Shown piece after piece: positions 7,876-16,104 of a DNA stretch of 33,455 nt. The position numbers were made by a program, and so were the translations under genes. Source of the stretch: a virus; the IMG/VR virus record IMGVR_UViG_3300028548_000278, positions 1-33,455 of that record; one strand, 5' to 3'. The notes beneath the pieces are model-generated. The model was not told where the DNA came from. It saw only the letters and a program-made list of their open reading frames with translations, and did no database searches. Every line of letters begins with the position of its first letter. Within the stretch, counting starts at the first letter, position 1.

Positions 7876-8238
7876 ATGATGGTCGGCCCTGTGTCGAACC
7901 TTGTTGGGGGGTACTTTAAAAATAAAGCCGAAGAGAAGCAGGCCAAGCATCAAGCCAAGATGGAAGTCATCAAAAACGATGCAGACTGGGAATCTAAGAT
8001 GGCTGACGCTTCGGCGTCGAGCTGGAAAGACGAGTTCTGGACGGTAGTGTTGTCTATCCCCGTGTTCATGGTGGGGTATGCTATTATTGCTAATGATGTC
8101 ACTATTATTGAACGCGTACACTTAGGGTTTAACGCCCTATCAGAGTTACCAGAATGGTACCAATATCTACTGTTTATCGCTATCTCAAGTTCCTTTGGTA
8201 TAAGAGGGGCAAGCAAGATCATGGGAATGCGCAAGTGA
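7876..8238 (+). CDS. 3TM holin, GTA_holin_3TM-like
   Basis: About 120 residues. After an amphipathic N-terminus (MVGPVSNLVGGYFKNKAEEK) and a Lys-rich stretch comes SWKDEFWTVVLSIPVFMVGY, an acidic loop, then LPEWYQYLLFIAISSSFGIR and GASKIMGMRK. The 'KDEFxTxxxSxP', 'xPxWYxxxL' and 'SFGxRxxxK' pattern matches the GTA_holin_3TM family (PF11351), thought to permeabilise the inner membrane for lysis. The start is unclear: GTG at 7858 would overlap the previous gene by 17 bases, while ATG at 7876 or 7879 lies right after its stop. Its TGA overlaps the GTG of the endolysin gene (GTGA). Confidence 0.75.
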   Translation: MMVGPVSNLVGGYFKNKAEEKQAKHQAKMEVIKNDADWESKMADASASSWKDEFWTVVLSIPVFMVGYAIIANDVTIIERVHLGFNALSELPEWYQYLLFIAISSSFGIRGASKIMGMRK

Positions 8239-8585
8239 ACCGGTATAAGTACTTTAAGATAGAAGATTTCGACTGCCAAGAGACGGGCGAGAACGAGATG
8301 GAGCCTGACTTCATCGACCAACTAGATGATCTACGAGAAGCCTGCGGGTTTCCTTTTATAGTTACATCTGGGTACAGAAGCCCTCTCCATAGTATTGAGA
8401 AACGCAAAGCGACTCCGGGCACACACGCCCAAGGTATCGCCGCAGACATAAAAGTATCTGGAGGCCAACAGCGCCGCCTTATAGTAAAGAAAGCCCTAGA
8501 ACTGGGCTTCGGTGGTGTAGGCATCGCTAAAGGGTTTGTACATGTTGACATCCGATGCAGTAAAGAAGTGATGTGGTGTTACTAA
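8235..8585 (+). CDS. M15 family peptidase, endolysin
   Basis: A 116-residue zinc peptidase of the M15 (D-Ala-D-Ala carboxypeptidase-like) fold. From the chosen start the metal ligands are His64 and Asp71 in THAQGIAAD (HxxGxAxD) and His103 in FVHVDI. SGYRSP at 45-50 is the usual family loop. The length suits the minimal Peptidase_M15_3 type, without a cell-wall-binding domain. I chose the GTG at 8235 because it overlaps the holin stop as GTGA and begins just before the conserved KYFKIEDFDCQETG segment; a start at 8154 would add unrelated residues in another gene's frame. It should cut peptidoglycan stem peptides after the holins open the membrane. Confidence 0.85.
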   Translation: MNRYKYFKIEDFDCQETGENEMEPDFIDQLDDLREACGFPFIVTSGYRSPLHSIEKRKATPGTHAQGIAADIKVSGGQQRRLIVKKALELGFGGVGIAKGFVHVDIRCSKEVMWCY

Positions 8586-9217
8586 GAGGCGCTGCACTAG
8601 CACTAGTGATTGTAACCTTAGGGGTTACGGCGGACAGCGATAATAATCAAGACGGTAGTCTGAACACGAACACCGTGGACTCTACTGTAGACAGTAACAA
8701 CAGCTCGGCGGACAACTCCACGAGCAATACGTATAACGGTGCGGGAGCAGGTGGTGACATACCCGTAACTAGCGCAATAGCCCCAAGCTACATAACAAAC
8801 GGACTAGAGTCGTGCCTTAGAGGCGGCGGCGCAGGACTTCAAACTGGGGTATTTGGCATAACCGCAGGGCGGTATAAAGAAGACCCCCACTGCAATAGGC
8901 GTAGAGACGCCAAAATGCTACATGAGCAAGGCATGAAAGTAGCTGCTATTGCTCGTATGTGCGAAGACAAGAAAGTATGGAGGGCTATGTTCATATCTGG
9001 TACCCCGTGCCCCCTGCTCAGTAACGGTAAGCTAGTAGCAGGTAAGCGTAGTTACTTAATTATGAAGACCCTACCAGAACTATATATACCGAACTACTCT
9101 AAGAAGAACAAAGAGTGGTATGACACAATACTCGGAATTGGTAAAGAAGATGATGAAGAACAAACTAGCGACAGTGATCTCTCTGTTAGTGATAGGTTCC
9201 GCAGCTCAGGCAAATGA
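8573..9217 (+). CDS. Probable exported protein with Cys-containing C-terminal domain
   Basis: A 214-residue protein. Residues 1 to about 21 (from a GTG at 8573 or 8576) are hydrophobic with one Arg, like a signal peptide or anchor. They are followed by a Ser/Asn/Asp/Thr-rich linker and a compact domain starting IPVTSAIAPSYITNGLESC. This domain has Cys residues in LESC, DPHCN, RMCED and TPCPL, which could form disulphides outside the cytoplasm. The pattern (SAIAPSY, later KVAAIARMCEDKKVWRAM and SGTPCPL) is one I recall from cyanophage and other marine podovirus genes without a function. It overlaps the endolysin gene by 13 bases and the next gene by 68 bases. An envelope or lysis-related role is inferred from position and export signal. 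Confidence 0.65.
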   Translation: MVLLRGAALALVIVTLGVTADSDNNQDGSLNTNTVDSTVDSNNSSADNSTSNTYNGAGAGGDIPVTSAIAPSYITNGLESCLRGGGAGLQTGVFGITAGRYKEDPHCNRRRDAKMLHEQGMKVAAIARMCEDKKVWRAMFISGTPCPLLSNGKLVAGKRSYLIMKTLPELYIPNYSKKNKEWYDTILGIGKEDDEEQTSDSDLSVSDRFRSSGK

Positions 9218-9986
9218 GTTAGACGCCCTAATCGCTACATCCTCTAAAATAGCGGGACAGGTAGACCGTGGTAGTAAACTAGTAGGCTCGGTGATGCACC
9301 AAGCGTATGATGGCTCAATTTCAGATGGCACTCTATCCGCCACCGCCCATATCACCGCACAAGACGTTGAGGCGTACAACTACGCGTTAGAGAACGTGTC
9401 CGGGTTTAGTCCTTACGGCGATGCACAGACGGCGTTGGAGAACGCAGCTAACACTGAGCTAGACCTCATGCACGAGGCTGTAGAGGTGTTTAGTGGTGCT
9501 GTTGTAGAGTTGGTCACAGTAACTGAAATAGCGGATATGGCGGTTAATGCAGAGACCCCTAACGAGCAGGCGGCTGTACAGGATTACGTACAGACAAATG
9601 CCGAAGCCTTGAAGGTAGACCAGACTACAGTAGACACATACAACCAGTCTATTGATGACATCGAGACTCACGCGAACAACGCAGGTGCGTACCTAGGCGT
9701 TGCGCAAAACAAAGAGGCGGTAGCATTCTTAGAACAGGGCGCAGCCGACAGCAACACTACGGTAGACGGCGCTAACTTAGCGTACGATGCGAACCAACAG
9801 TGGGTAGCTATGACTTATGCCACAGGTAGCGCTAACGCTGTGTTTGTAAACGGTACAGACGCCTTTGGCATAGACTTATACGTATCAGAAGCAGATGTAC
9901 TAGCGTATGGAGCGCAGTCAGCTTACTACCTAAACGGCCCAAACGCGGATAGGTACAGTTGCTTTACCGCAGGGTCTTGCGAATGA
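9150..9986 (+). CDS. Exported protein of unknown function
   Basis: About 278 residues. The N-terminus MMKNKLATVISLLVIGSAAQ is a textbook Sec signal peptide, with a probable cut after AQA, before NELDALIATS. The mature part is acidic and Ala-rich, mostly helical to about residue 190, with a beta-like C-terminal part and a closing Cys pair (CFTAGSC) that could form a disulphide. I chose ATG 9150 or 9153 over an ATG at 9120 because the former gives a proper signal peptide; even so, it overlaps the preceding gene by 68 bases in another frame. It ends by ATGA overlap with the next gene. A phage-made periplasmic protein here could serve lysis, superinfection exclusion or the virion. None is demonstrated. 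Confidence 0.7.
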   Translation: MMKNKLATVISLLVIGSAAQANELDALIATSSKIAGQVDRGSKLVGSVMHQAYDGSISDGTLSATAHITAQDVEAYNYALENVSGFSPYGDAQTALENAANTELDLMHEAVEVFSGAVVELVTVTEIADMAVNAETPNEQAAVQDYVQTNAEALKVDQTTVDTYNQSIDDIETHANNAGAYLGVAQNKEAVAFLEQGAADSNTTVDGANLAYDANQQWVAMTYATGSANAVFVNGTDAFGIDLYVSEADVLAYGAQSAYYLNGPNADRYSCFTAGSCE

Positions 9987-10459
9987 GCCTAGAAGATACA
10001 GAACTAAAAATCGGAGATGCGTCATTTAAAGGGGTATATATTGCGATTTTGTTAAGTTTAGCGACTACTCTAGGTGGCGGTGTTTGGACTGCTAGTTCAC
10101 TTTACAGCCGCTTACAGGACGTAGAGTCCCAACACATCCCAGATATTAAACCGCTAGAAAAATCTATCGGGCTTATGCAGCAACAGCTAACTGACAATGA
10201 TGTTAGCCAGCTAAAGAGTAAACTTGCTGAGTTAGGCGTAAACCTCAAGACTATTATGGAGCAACAGAAGGATTTACTTGAAATTAAAAACCAAGTAAAT
10301 GAGCTAGATAAAGGAGTTGAGGGTATAAAAGCCACCGTTGCGGAGTCTAAAATACTTGCCGAAGGCGTGAAAGATATTAAGGCTCGTGTTAAGGTTATAG
10401 CTAAAGAAATAGACGATTTGTGGGAAGGACTAGACTACTTATCCAACCCCCTTAAATAG
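9983..10459 (+). CDS. Membrane-anchored coiled-coil protein, spanin-like topology
   Basis: A 158-residue protein: a short polar N-terminus (MSLEDTELKIGDASFKG), one transmembrane segment (about residues 17-37, VYIAILLSLATTLGGGVW), then about 120 residues with heptad-like patterns (QQQLTDNDVSQLKSKLAELG and following), predicted coiled coil. This is the layout of an inner-membrane spanin and the position after the lysis genes fits. However, no lipoprotein partner with a lipobox is visible, and the gene is directly followed by the tail hub gene, so a virion role is also possible. It starts by ATGA overlap with the exported-protein gene, which argues against a start at 9959. Confidence 0.65.
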   Translation: MSLEDTELKIGDASFKGVYIAILLSLATTLGGGVWTASSLYSRLQDVESQHIPDIKPLEKSIGLMQQQLTDNDVSQLKSKLAELGVNLKTIMEQQKDLLEIKNQVNELDKGVEGIKATVAESKILAEGVKDIKARVKVIAKEIDDLWEGLDYLSNPLK

Positions 10460-10468
10460 AGATTAAAC

Positions 10469-12553
10469 ATGGCAATACAAAAAATAGACCTACGCCCCGG
10501 AGTAAACCGCGAGAACACTCGCTATACTAACGAGGGCGGCTGGTGGGAGAGCGACAAAGTACGTTTCCGTCAAGGCAACCCTGAGAAGATTGGTGGGTGG
10601 CAGCGCCTCACTGCGGATACGTTTCTAGGTGTATGCCGTTCTCTGTTCAATTGGAATGATCTCGGGGGCACGGATCTACTTGGTGTGGGTACTAACCTAA
10701 AGTTTTACCTGTATACAGGTGGTACGTACAACGACATTACCCCCGTAAGAGCAACAACAACTAACGGCATTACTTTTAGTGCTACGTTTACTGACGCAAC
10801 TTGCGACTATAACAACGACCCGACTATTACTCACGATGCAAACGCAAAGATTGTAGTGGGCCTAAGTGTTTCTGGTACTGGCATTCCTTCTGGCTCGTTT
10901 GTTGGTTCTATAACGGATACTACGCACTTTGAACTAGCAAATGCGGCTGGTGCCCCAGTATCTACTACAGGTGGCGCAGTAACCAATGGCACGCTGACAT
11001 TCCAGAACGGTAACATCATAACCGCAACTGATAATGCACATGGGGCTTTTGTAGGGGATTTTGTTACCTTTTCTCAGGCCGCCACCCTTGGCGGTAACAT
11101 AACTTTCGCGGTGTTAAACAGAGAGTACCAGATAACTTCTGTACCTAGCGCAGATACTTTTACTTTCGTTGCTACCGCTACAGCTAATGCTAGTGATACG
11201 GGTAACGGCGGTTCCGGGGCAGATGCGGTGTACCAGATTAACACTGGGGCTGAAACACAAGCACCTCCCGGCACAGGGTGGGGCGCAGGCTACTGGGGAC
11301 AAAGCACTTGGGGAGATGGTAGCGGGGTTAGTTTGGACATCCGACTGTGGAGCCAAGCTAACTTTGGTGAAGACTTACTCTTTGCCCCTATCGCTGGCCC
11401 TATATACATATCTGACCGTAGTGACTCACTAACAACACGCGGTACCCTACTATCTGCTGAAGGCGGAGCTTCTAACGTGCCGACGACGCAGCACGGGCTA
11501 CTAGTGTCTGATGTAAGTAGGTTTGTATTTTGTTTCGGGTGTAACCCTTTGGGCAGTAGTGTAGCTAACCGTATGTTAGTACGTTGGTCAGACCAAGAAG
11601 ACGCTACTAACTGGACACCGGCAGCTACTAACCAGTCGGGCGGGATAACACTATCTAAAGGTAGTAAGATTGTTACCGCTATCCAGTCCAGACAAGAAAT
11701 ACTAGTGTTCACAGATGCGGCAGTTTACGCGATGCAGTACGTGGGTGCGCCCGCAGTGTGGTCTGCCCAGCTTGTAGGTGAGAATACTTCTATCGCAGGG
11801 ACTAACTCTGTAGCTTATGCTAATGGTATGGCCTTCTGGATGGGTAGAGATAAGTTCTACGCCTACGATGGACGAGCCCAATCCCTACCATGTGACCTGC
11901 GTAAGTATATATTCGACGACTTTAACAGTGAACAGACCGAGCAAGTTGCGGCGGGTACAAACGAGTCCTACCACGAGATATGGTGGCACTACCCCTCTAA
12001 GAACTCTCTCACTAACGACAAGTACGTTATCTACAACTACCTAGAAAATATATGGTACTACGGTGATATTGCGCGCACTGCATGGCTGGACTCTGGAATA
12101 CAGAACCACCCGTTCGGGGCCACATACAATGGGGTTGTAGTAGAACATGAGCTGGGTACGGACGACAACGAACTAGCCACAACTAGCCCTATACCTGCAT
12201 CCATAACCTCTGCACAGTTTGACATAGGAGATGGTGATAGGTTCTCTTTTGTAAATAAAATATACCCAGACATATCCTTTGCCGGCTCTGAAGCGGGTAA
12301 CGCTACCGTAACCATGTCGCTGTTCCCTAGTAAAAACTCTGGTTCGGGATACAACAACCCCCTATCCGTGGGCGGGGATTCAGGACAAGGTGTAGTGCGT
12401 GGGATTACTACCCCCATCGAAGAATTTACTGGGGAGGTAGACGTACGCGTTAGAGGTAGACAGCTCACGTTAAAAGTAGAGTCTACAGGCGCGGGAGTCA
12501 AGTGGCAGTTAGGTAAGCCTCGTATAGAGATACGTCCTGACGGGAGAAGATAA
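10469..12553 (+). CDS. Tail hub protein, P22 gp10-like
   Basis: A 694-residue protein starting MAIQKIDLRPGVNRENTRY, with EGGWWESDKVRFRQGNPEKI and a GGWQRL motif, the signature of the phage stabilisation / tail hub family of P22 gp10. In P22 this protein closes the portal channel and forms the hub on which tailspikes sit. A Thr/Ala-rich region at about residues 90-270 looks like one or two beta-sandwich modules inserted after YNDITPVR. After this the core returns with RLWSQANFGEDLLFAP and VFTDAAVYAMQYVGAPAVWS, family-typical beta-propeller sections. It follows the coiled-coil gene by nine bases and ends by TAATG overlap with the next gene. Confidence 0.85.
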   Translation: MAIQKIDLRPGVNRENTRYTNEGGWWESDKVRFRQGNPEKIGGWQRLTADTFLGVCRSLFNWNDLGGTDLLGVGTNLKFYLYTGGTYNDITPVRATTTNGITFSATFTDATCDYNNDPTITHDANAKIVVGLSVSGTGIPSGSFVGSITDTTHFELANAAGAPVSTTGGAVTNGTLTFQNGNIITATDNAHGAFVGDFVTFSQAATLGGNITFAVLNREYQITSVPSADTFTFVATATANASDTGNGGSGADAVYQINTGAETQAPPGTGWGAGYWGQSTWGDGSGVSLDIRLWSQANFGEDLLFAPIAGPIYISDRSDSLTTRGTLLSAEGGASNVPTTQHGLLVSDVSRFVFCFGCNPLGSSVANRMLVRWSDQEDATNWTPAATNQSGGITLSKGSKIVTAIQSRQEILVFTDAAVYAMQYVGAPAVWSAQLVGENTSIAGTNSVAYANGMAFWMGRDKFYAYDGRAQSLPCDLRKYIFDDFNSEQTEQVAAGTNESYHEIWWHYPSKNSLTNDKYVIYNYLENIWYYGDIARTAWLDSGIQNHPFGATYNGVVVEHELGTDDNELATTSPIPASITSAQFDIGDGDRFSFVNKIYPDISFAGSEAGNATVTMSLFPSKNSGSGYNNPLSVGGDSGQGVVRGITTPIEEFTGEVDVRVRGRQLTLKVESTGAGVKWQLGKPRIEIRPDGRR

Positions 12554-12879
12554 TGCCCGGAGATACTACTAGATATAACGTACCCTTTGTAGCTCCGGCA
12601 CTGCCGAATGCCACACCCGAATACAGCCAGACTGCGGCTAATGAAACTAACCGTACCTTACGTATATATTTTAACCAGATAGACAAGGAGCTACGGAGTG
12701 TTACTTTCCCTGAGATAACCGTGGGTACGGTCGGAATACTATCTGGCACGGGCGACCCCGGTGCAGGTTCTGGTACTGCTGCCTTACGAGGCTCTATATT
12801 CCTACGTACTGATGGTAGCACTAGTACTACGCTATACGTAAAAACTGGGGATGGGGATACGACATGGACAGCAAAATAA
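12553..12879 (+). CDS. Small structural protein sharing a fibre C-terminal cap
   Basis: A 108-residue protein. It has a short helical section (YSQTAANETNRTLRIYFNQI) and a beta-rich C-terminus GSIFLRTDGSTSTTLYVKTG ending in TTWTAK. This C-terminal 'GSIxxRTD...TLYxKTGxGxTxW' also ends the 341-residue fibre at 6631. The translation start overlaps the hub gene's stop, so the two are probably made together. The shared cap suggests a small tail protein that associates with hub or fibres. I do not recognise a characterised family. Confidence 0.7.
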   Translation: MPGDTTRYNVPFVAPALPNATPEYSQTAANETNRTLRIYFNQIDKELRSVTFPEITVGTVGILSGTGDPGAGSGTAALRGSIFLRTDGSTSTTLYVKTGDGDTTWTAK

Positions 12880-12909
12880 TGCTAATGAATATTACTTGGG
12901 GACGCTGTA

Positions 12910-15900
12910 ATGGGTAGAGGCATGGGCGCAAACCAGATGACCTACGCTAGTGGGAGTAATGGAGGTAGAGGTACTTCTAAATCATCTTATGCTGGCCATA
13001 ATAGAGCTGTCTATTACGGTAGCGGGTATCAAGCCAACCGCTCGACGCACTCAGACCGAACGAAGGCTTCGCAGGGTTATGGTCAGCCCGGCTCACAGAT
13101 GGCGGGACAAAACCCCAACTGGAATCCTCTTGGCGCGGGCTCTGCTCGGATGGACGGTAAATTACCCTCCACTTACGTCCCGATAACACAAAAAGAACTA
13201 GACGTTTTCTACACAGAAAATCCTACTATGAAGCCCGGCAGTTCGGGTAATTGGCTTAGAGATACGGTCAGGGATAATTCCGTTAGAGACTATCTAGGTA
13301 GTGCGCCCGGCGTAATAGGGACAGCGCTAGAGAACACTTACGACTACGTTACAGGTGTACCCGCAGCGGAAGTAGCCATGAGTGTTCTTGGGGGCACGCT
13401 GTTTAACGATGCCGCTGGTCAATTTGATAGGTTAGCCGCCCAGCCCCAACGGCTAGTAGAGTGGTGGGGTAGTTCTGAAAACCTAATGAACCCTGCTAAC
13501 CTGAGTAACATCGGTAACGGGATGAGTATGGCTGACCAGCGCAGCGCTCTCGAAGCGTTTGCATCTCAGATGCCGGATGGGGATAGCTTACTACGAGATA
13601 TAGACGCTATCCAATCGGGCACATATAGCGGAGGTAGTAGTTATAAACCTGCTGGGATGGGTGATGGTTCAGGTAAGGGGGGCACACTACGCAACCCTAA
13701 TTTTGACGCGAGTGGGCGGGTAACGGGTGTATCAACTCCTAGTGGCGGCACTGTTAATGTAACACGTAAGTCTCTAAAGCCCGGTGATAAAGGGTATGTA
13801 GACTACGGCGACCCCCGTAACATGAGCCAGACGGATCAGTTTAGGCGCTTTAATCAACTCAAGGGAATGGGCGAAGACATTAACATGTCGGACGAGGAGT
13901 GGGAGAACGCTTCTGCCTCTGAACGCCAAGCCAACCTTGAAGATCGACAAGCGTTTCGAGAGTTGCATGGAGAAGACTTAAATATCCTTCAAAGCTACAT
14001 GCGAGCGTATAACCCAGAAAGCTATAAGGACGACCCCCAATATGCAGAGGGGTCTATTGCTGGGTACAACTTAGATAGTCTTTCTCCCTTTGATGATGAT
14101 TATGGTAGTCCAGAGCGTTTAGCCGATGTTGAAACTAAGTTCCTAAATGGAGAGATTAGCGAGACTCAGCTTAATCGTTATCTAGACGATGTAGAACGTA
14201 GTACCGGCGATACTTTCAACGTGCCGTTGGGGGAGTCTCTAGAAATGCTAGAGAGCGCAGGGTTTACAGATAGGGAGCTACAAGAGTTCTCGGTAGACTA
14301 TACTACGATTGACCCTAACACAGGGGACTACCGATCAGACGAAGAATACTTTGATTACTTTACGTCGGTGGTTACCCAGCTAGAATTTGAAGACCCAGAA
14401 CTCGAAGTCGAAGCGTACGATATGTACGACACTAGACGCGCCGAAGATTACGCAAATGCGTTTGACTACCTAGATGCCGTGGCAGGCTCTGATAGCTTCA
14501 GTGAAACGTTCGCCACCATGGATGCAGTAAAGAGAAACGCCTACCTTGATTACCTAAAAGATGAAGGGCGATTAGAAGAATCCGTTTATAGAGAGATGGT
14601 AGCTCAGAACCTAGCGACAGATGACGAAAAATTCTTCTACCTACCAGATGGAAGTATTGCCACAAACGCGTCCGGTAGCCCATATGAGACTTACCGCGTC
14701 GTACAGTTTGATGAGTTAGATACAGAGTACGATAGCCCTAGTAGCATCGAAGGGTTCACTGATGAGCAGAACGAGCGCCGCGCCACGGTTGCTATGTTAG
14801 ACGCAGGTAATGTGTCTTTCTCTGACGTGCAGCCGGGGATGAAAAAACCCAAAAAGAAGAAGTGGTACGACGACCCGTGGGAGACAATTAAAAACGTGGG
14901 GGAGTCTGTGGCCTTTGGAGGTCTTAAAGAGCTTGGCCCTGCCGTCGAGAACGTAGTAAAAGGGGAGGCCACCTCCGGGGATTACCTGCGAGTCGTACCT
15001 TTCGTCTTTGAAATGGCAGAAGTTATTACTCCCGGAGTAAATAAGGAGGAGGCACAGAAATTAGGCGACATTGCAAAATCTGATGCCCTAAAGGCGGGGG
15101 CAGCAACAGCGGATGCGGTACAGGCGGGGTCGGACGCGTATAAAGCAGCGCGCATGGGTAAAGGGTTTGTCTTTGGTGACTTATACACCATGGGGTATAA
15201 CGAGAGTCGGGCTGCTATAACCGCTACGATAAATGGCGACCTAAAAGAGTTTGCCCAGCAGCGAGTAGTTAGCGTCGCTTTCGAGAAAGGTATGGACGCT
15301 TTAGGGGATACTGACCTAATAAAAAACATGTCTCCTAAAGTTAGAGAGGCTACGCATAGAACCCTAGTTGAAGTAGCAAATGGTAAGAGCCTAGAAGAAT
15401 CCCTCAGAGACCAAGCTGAAGAGGAGGGAGAAGAGATAATACGTGACTGGGCTAAAAAACATGATTGGGGCCAGTACGAAGACAAACTAAAACAAATGGG
15501 TCGAGACTTTGATGACGCCGTCCTACAGCCATTAAAAGACCAAATTCCTGTAGACGGCGATTCAGCTAGGGCATTCCTTAGCGACTTTGATGATGACGTG
15601 GTGCAGAAGTTCACTAAGCCTATAGGCGACCTAGGTTCTGATATAGACGATAATATCATACAGCCCACGCGGGACTTCGTGGAAGATAATGTTATTGACC
15701 CTATAGACGATGCTATTGATAGTGTTGGTGATGTGGTAGACGATGTTGTTGATACTGTTGGTGACGCGTTACCTGACTTCCCAGACGGGCCTGACTTACC
15801 TGACTTACCTGACTTACCTGACTTCCCTGATATTCCAGACTTCAGTAAATTCCTAGGTGCTTTAGGTTCTCTAAGTGGTCTAAGTGGCTCTATTGGTGGA

Positions 15901-16092
15901 AACCGCGCTCCAGAAGAAGATGATGATGAGTTAATGGAGTTTTTAGACCCTTACGATTTTTCTGGGGATAGCATATTTAGAGATGTAGCGCAAGAAAAAC
16001 GGTTTGGTATTACCAGAGATAATGATACACTAAGAGATATTGATAGTAATTTATCTGTAAACACTAATTTAAAAGACCTTGATTTAGGCTAA
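12910..16092 (+). CDS. Large virion protein, putative ejection/internal protein
   Basis: A 1060-residue protein I do not recognise as a named family. The first 60 residues are rich in Gly, Ser and Asn (GSNGGRGTSKSSYAGHNRAV). An acidic, mostly helical part follows (about 300-630), then a Lys cluster KKPKKKKWYDDPWETIKNVG near residue 645, and Ala-rich helices around 715-790. The C-terminal fifth is dominated by Asp with a short repeat P-D-L/F. No catalytic motif is seen. Its place after the tail hub and before other large proteins matches the internal/ejection block of T7- and P22-type phages, which is the basis for the call. A GGGGA lies before the ATG. Confidence 0.6.
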   Translation: MGRGMGANQMTYASGSNGGRGTSKSSYAGHNRAVYYGSGYQANRSTHSDRTKASQGYGQPGSQMAGQNPNWNPLGAGSARMDGKLPSTYVPITQKELDVFYTENPTMKPGSSGNWLRDTVRDNSVRDYLGSAPGVIGTALENTYDYVTGVPAAEVAMSVLGGTLFNDAAGQFDRLAAQPQRLVEWWGSSENLMNPANLSNIGNGMSMADQRSALEAFASQMPDGDSLLRDIDAIQSGTYSGGSSYKPAGMGDGSGKGGTLRNPNFDASGRVTGVSTPSGGTVNVTRKSLKPGDKGYVDYGDPRNMSQTDQFRRFNQLKGMGEDINMSDEEWENASASERQANLEDRQAFRELHGEDLNILQSYMRAYNPESYKDDPQYAEGSIAGYNLDSLSPFDDDYGSPERLADVETKFLNGEISETQLNRYLDDVERSTGDTFNVPLGESLEMLESAGFTDRELQEFSVDYTTIDPNTGDYRSDEEYFDYFTSVVTQLEFEDPELEVEAYDMYDTRRAEDYANAFDYLDAVAGSDSFSETFATMDAVKRNAYLDYLKDEGRLEESVYREMVAQNLATDDEKFFYLPDGSIATNASGSPYETYRVVQFDELDTEYDSPSSIEGFTDEQNERRATVAMLDAGNVSFSDVQPGMKKPKKKKWYDDPWETIKNVGESVAFGGLKELGPAVENVVKGEATSGDYLRVVPFVFEMAEVITPGVNKEEAQKLGDIAKSDALKAGAATADAVQAGSDAYKAARMGKGFVFGDLYTMGYNESRAAITATINGDLKEFAQQRVVSVAFEKGMDALGDTDLIKNMSPKVREATHRTLVEVANGKSLEESLRDQAEEEGEEIIRDWAKKHDWGQYEDKLKQMGRDFDDAVLQPLKDQIPVDGDSARAFLSDFDDDVVQKFTKPIGDLGSDIDDNIIQPTRDFVEDNVIDPIDDAIDSVGDVVDDVVDTVGDALPDFPDGPDLPDLPDLPDFPDIPDFSKFLGALGSLSGLSGSIGGNRAPEEDDDELMEFLDPYDFSGDSIFRDVAQEKRFGITRDNDTLRDIDSNLSVNTNLKDLDLG
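15781..15843 (+). repeat. In-frame PDL/PDF triplet repeat
   Basis: Nine-base units CCTGACTTA occur three times and then once as CCTGACTTC (15790-15825), with diverged units on both sides. They encode a P-D-[LFI] run at about residues 958-978 of the 1060-residue protein. It follows an Asp/Val-rich region with repeated 'DD-x-x-D' spacing. Probably an extended, acidic linker. Confidence 0.85.
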
Positions 16093-16104
16093 GCGGAGAG
16101 AAGA

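Noticed and set aside
8154-8234. Upstream extension of the endolysin to a start at 8154
   Set aside because: These bases code for the last 3TM-holin segment in another frame. The GTG at 8235 overlaps the holin stop and begins at the conserved part of the peptidase.
9606-9671. Antisense short frame across the exported-protein gene
   Set aside because: Part of a 70-residue minus-strand frame without a ribosome site. The sense gene has a clear signal peptide and coupled ends.
14982-15668. A 228-residue open frame on the minus strand
   Set aside because: Opposite the 1060-residue protein, low complexity, no motif, and isolated on that strand.
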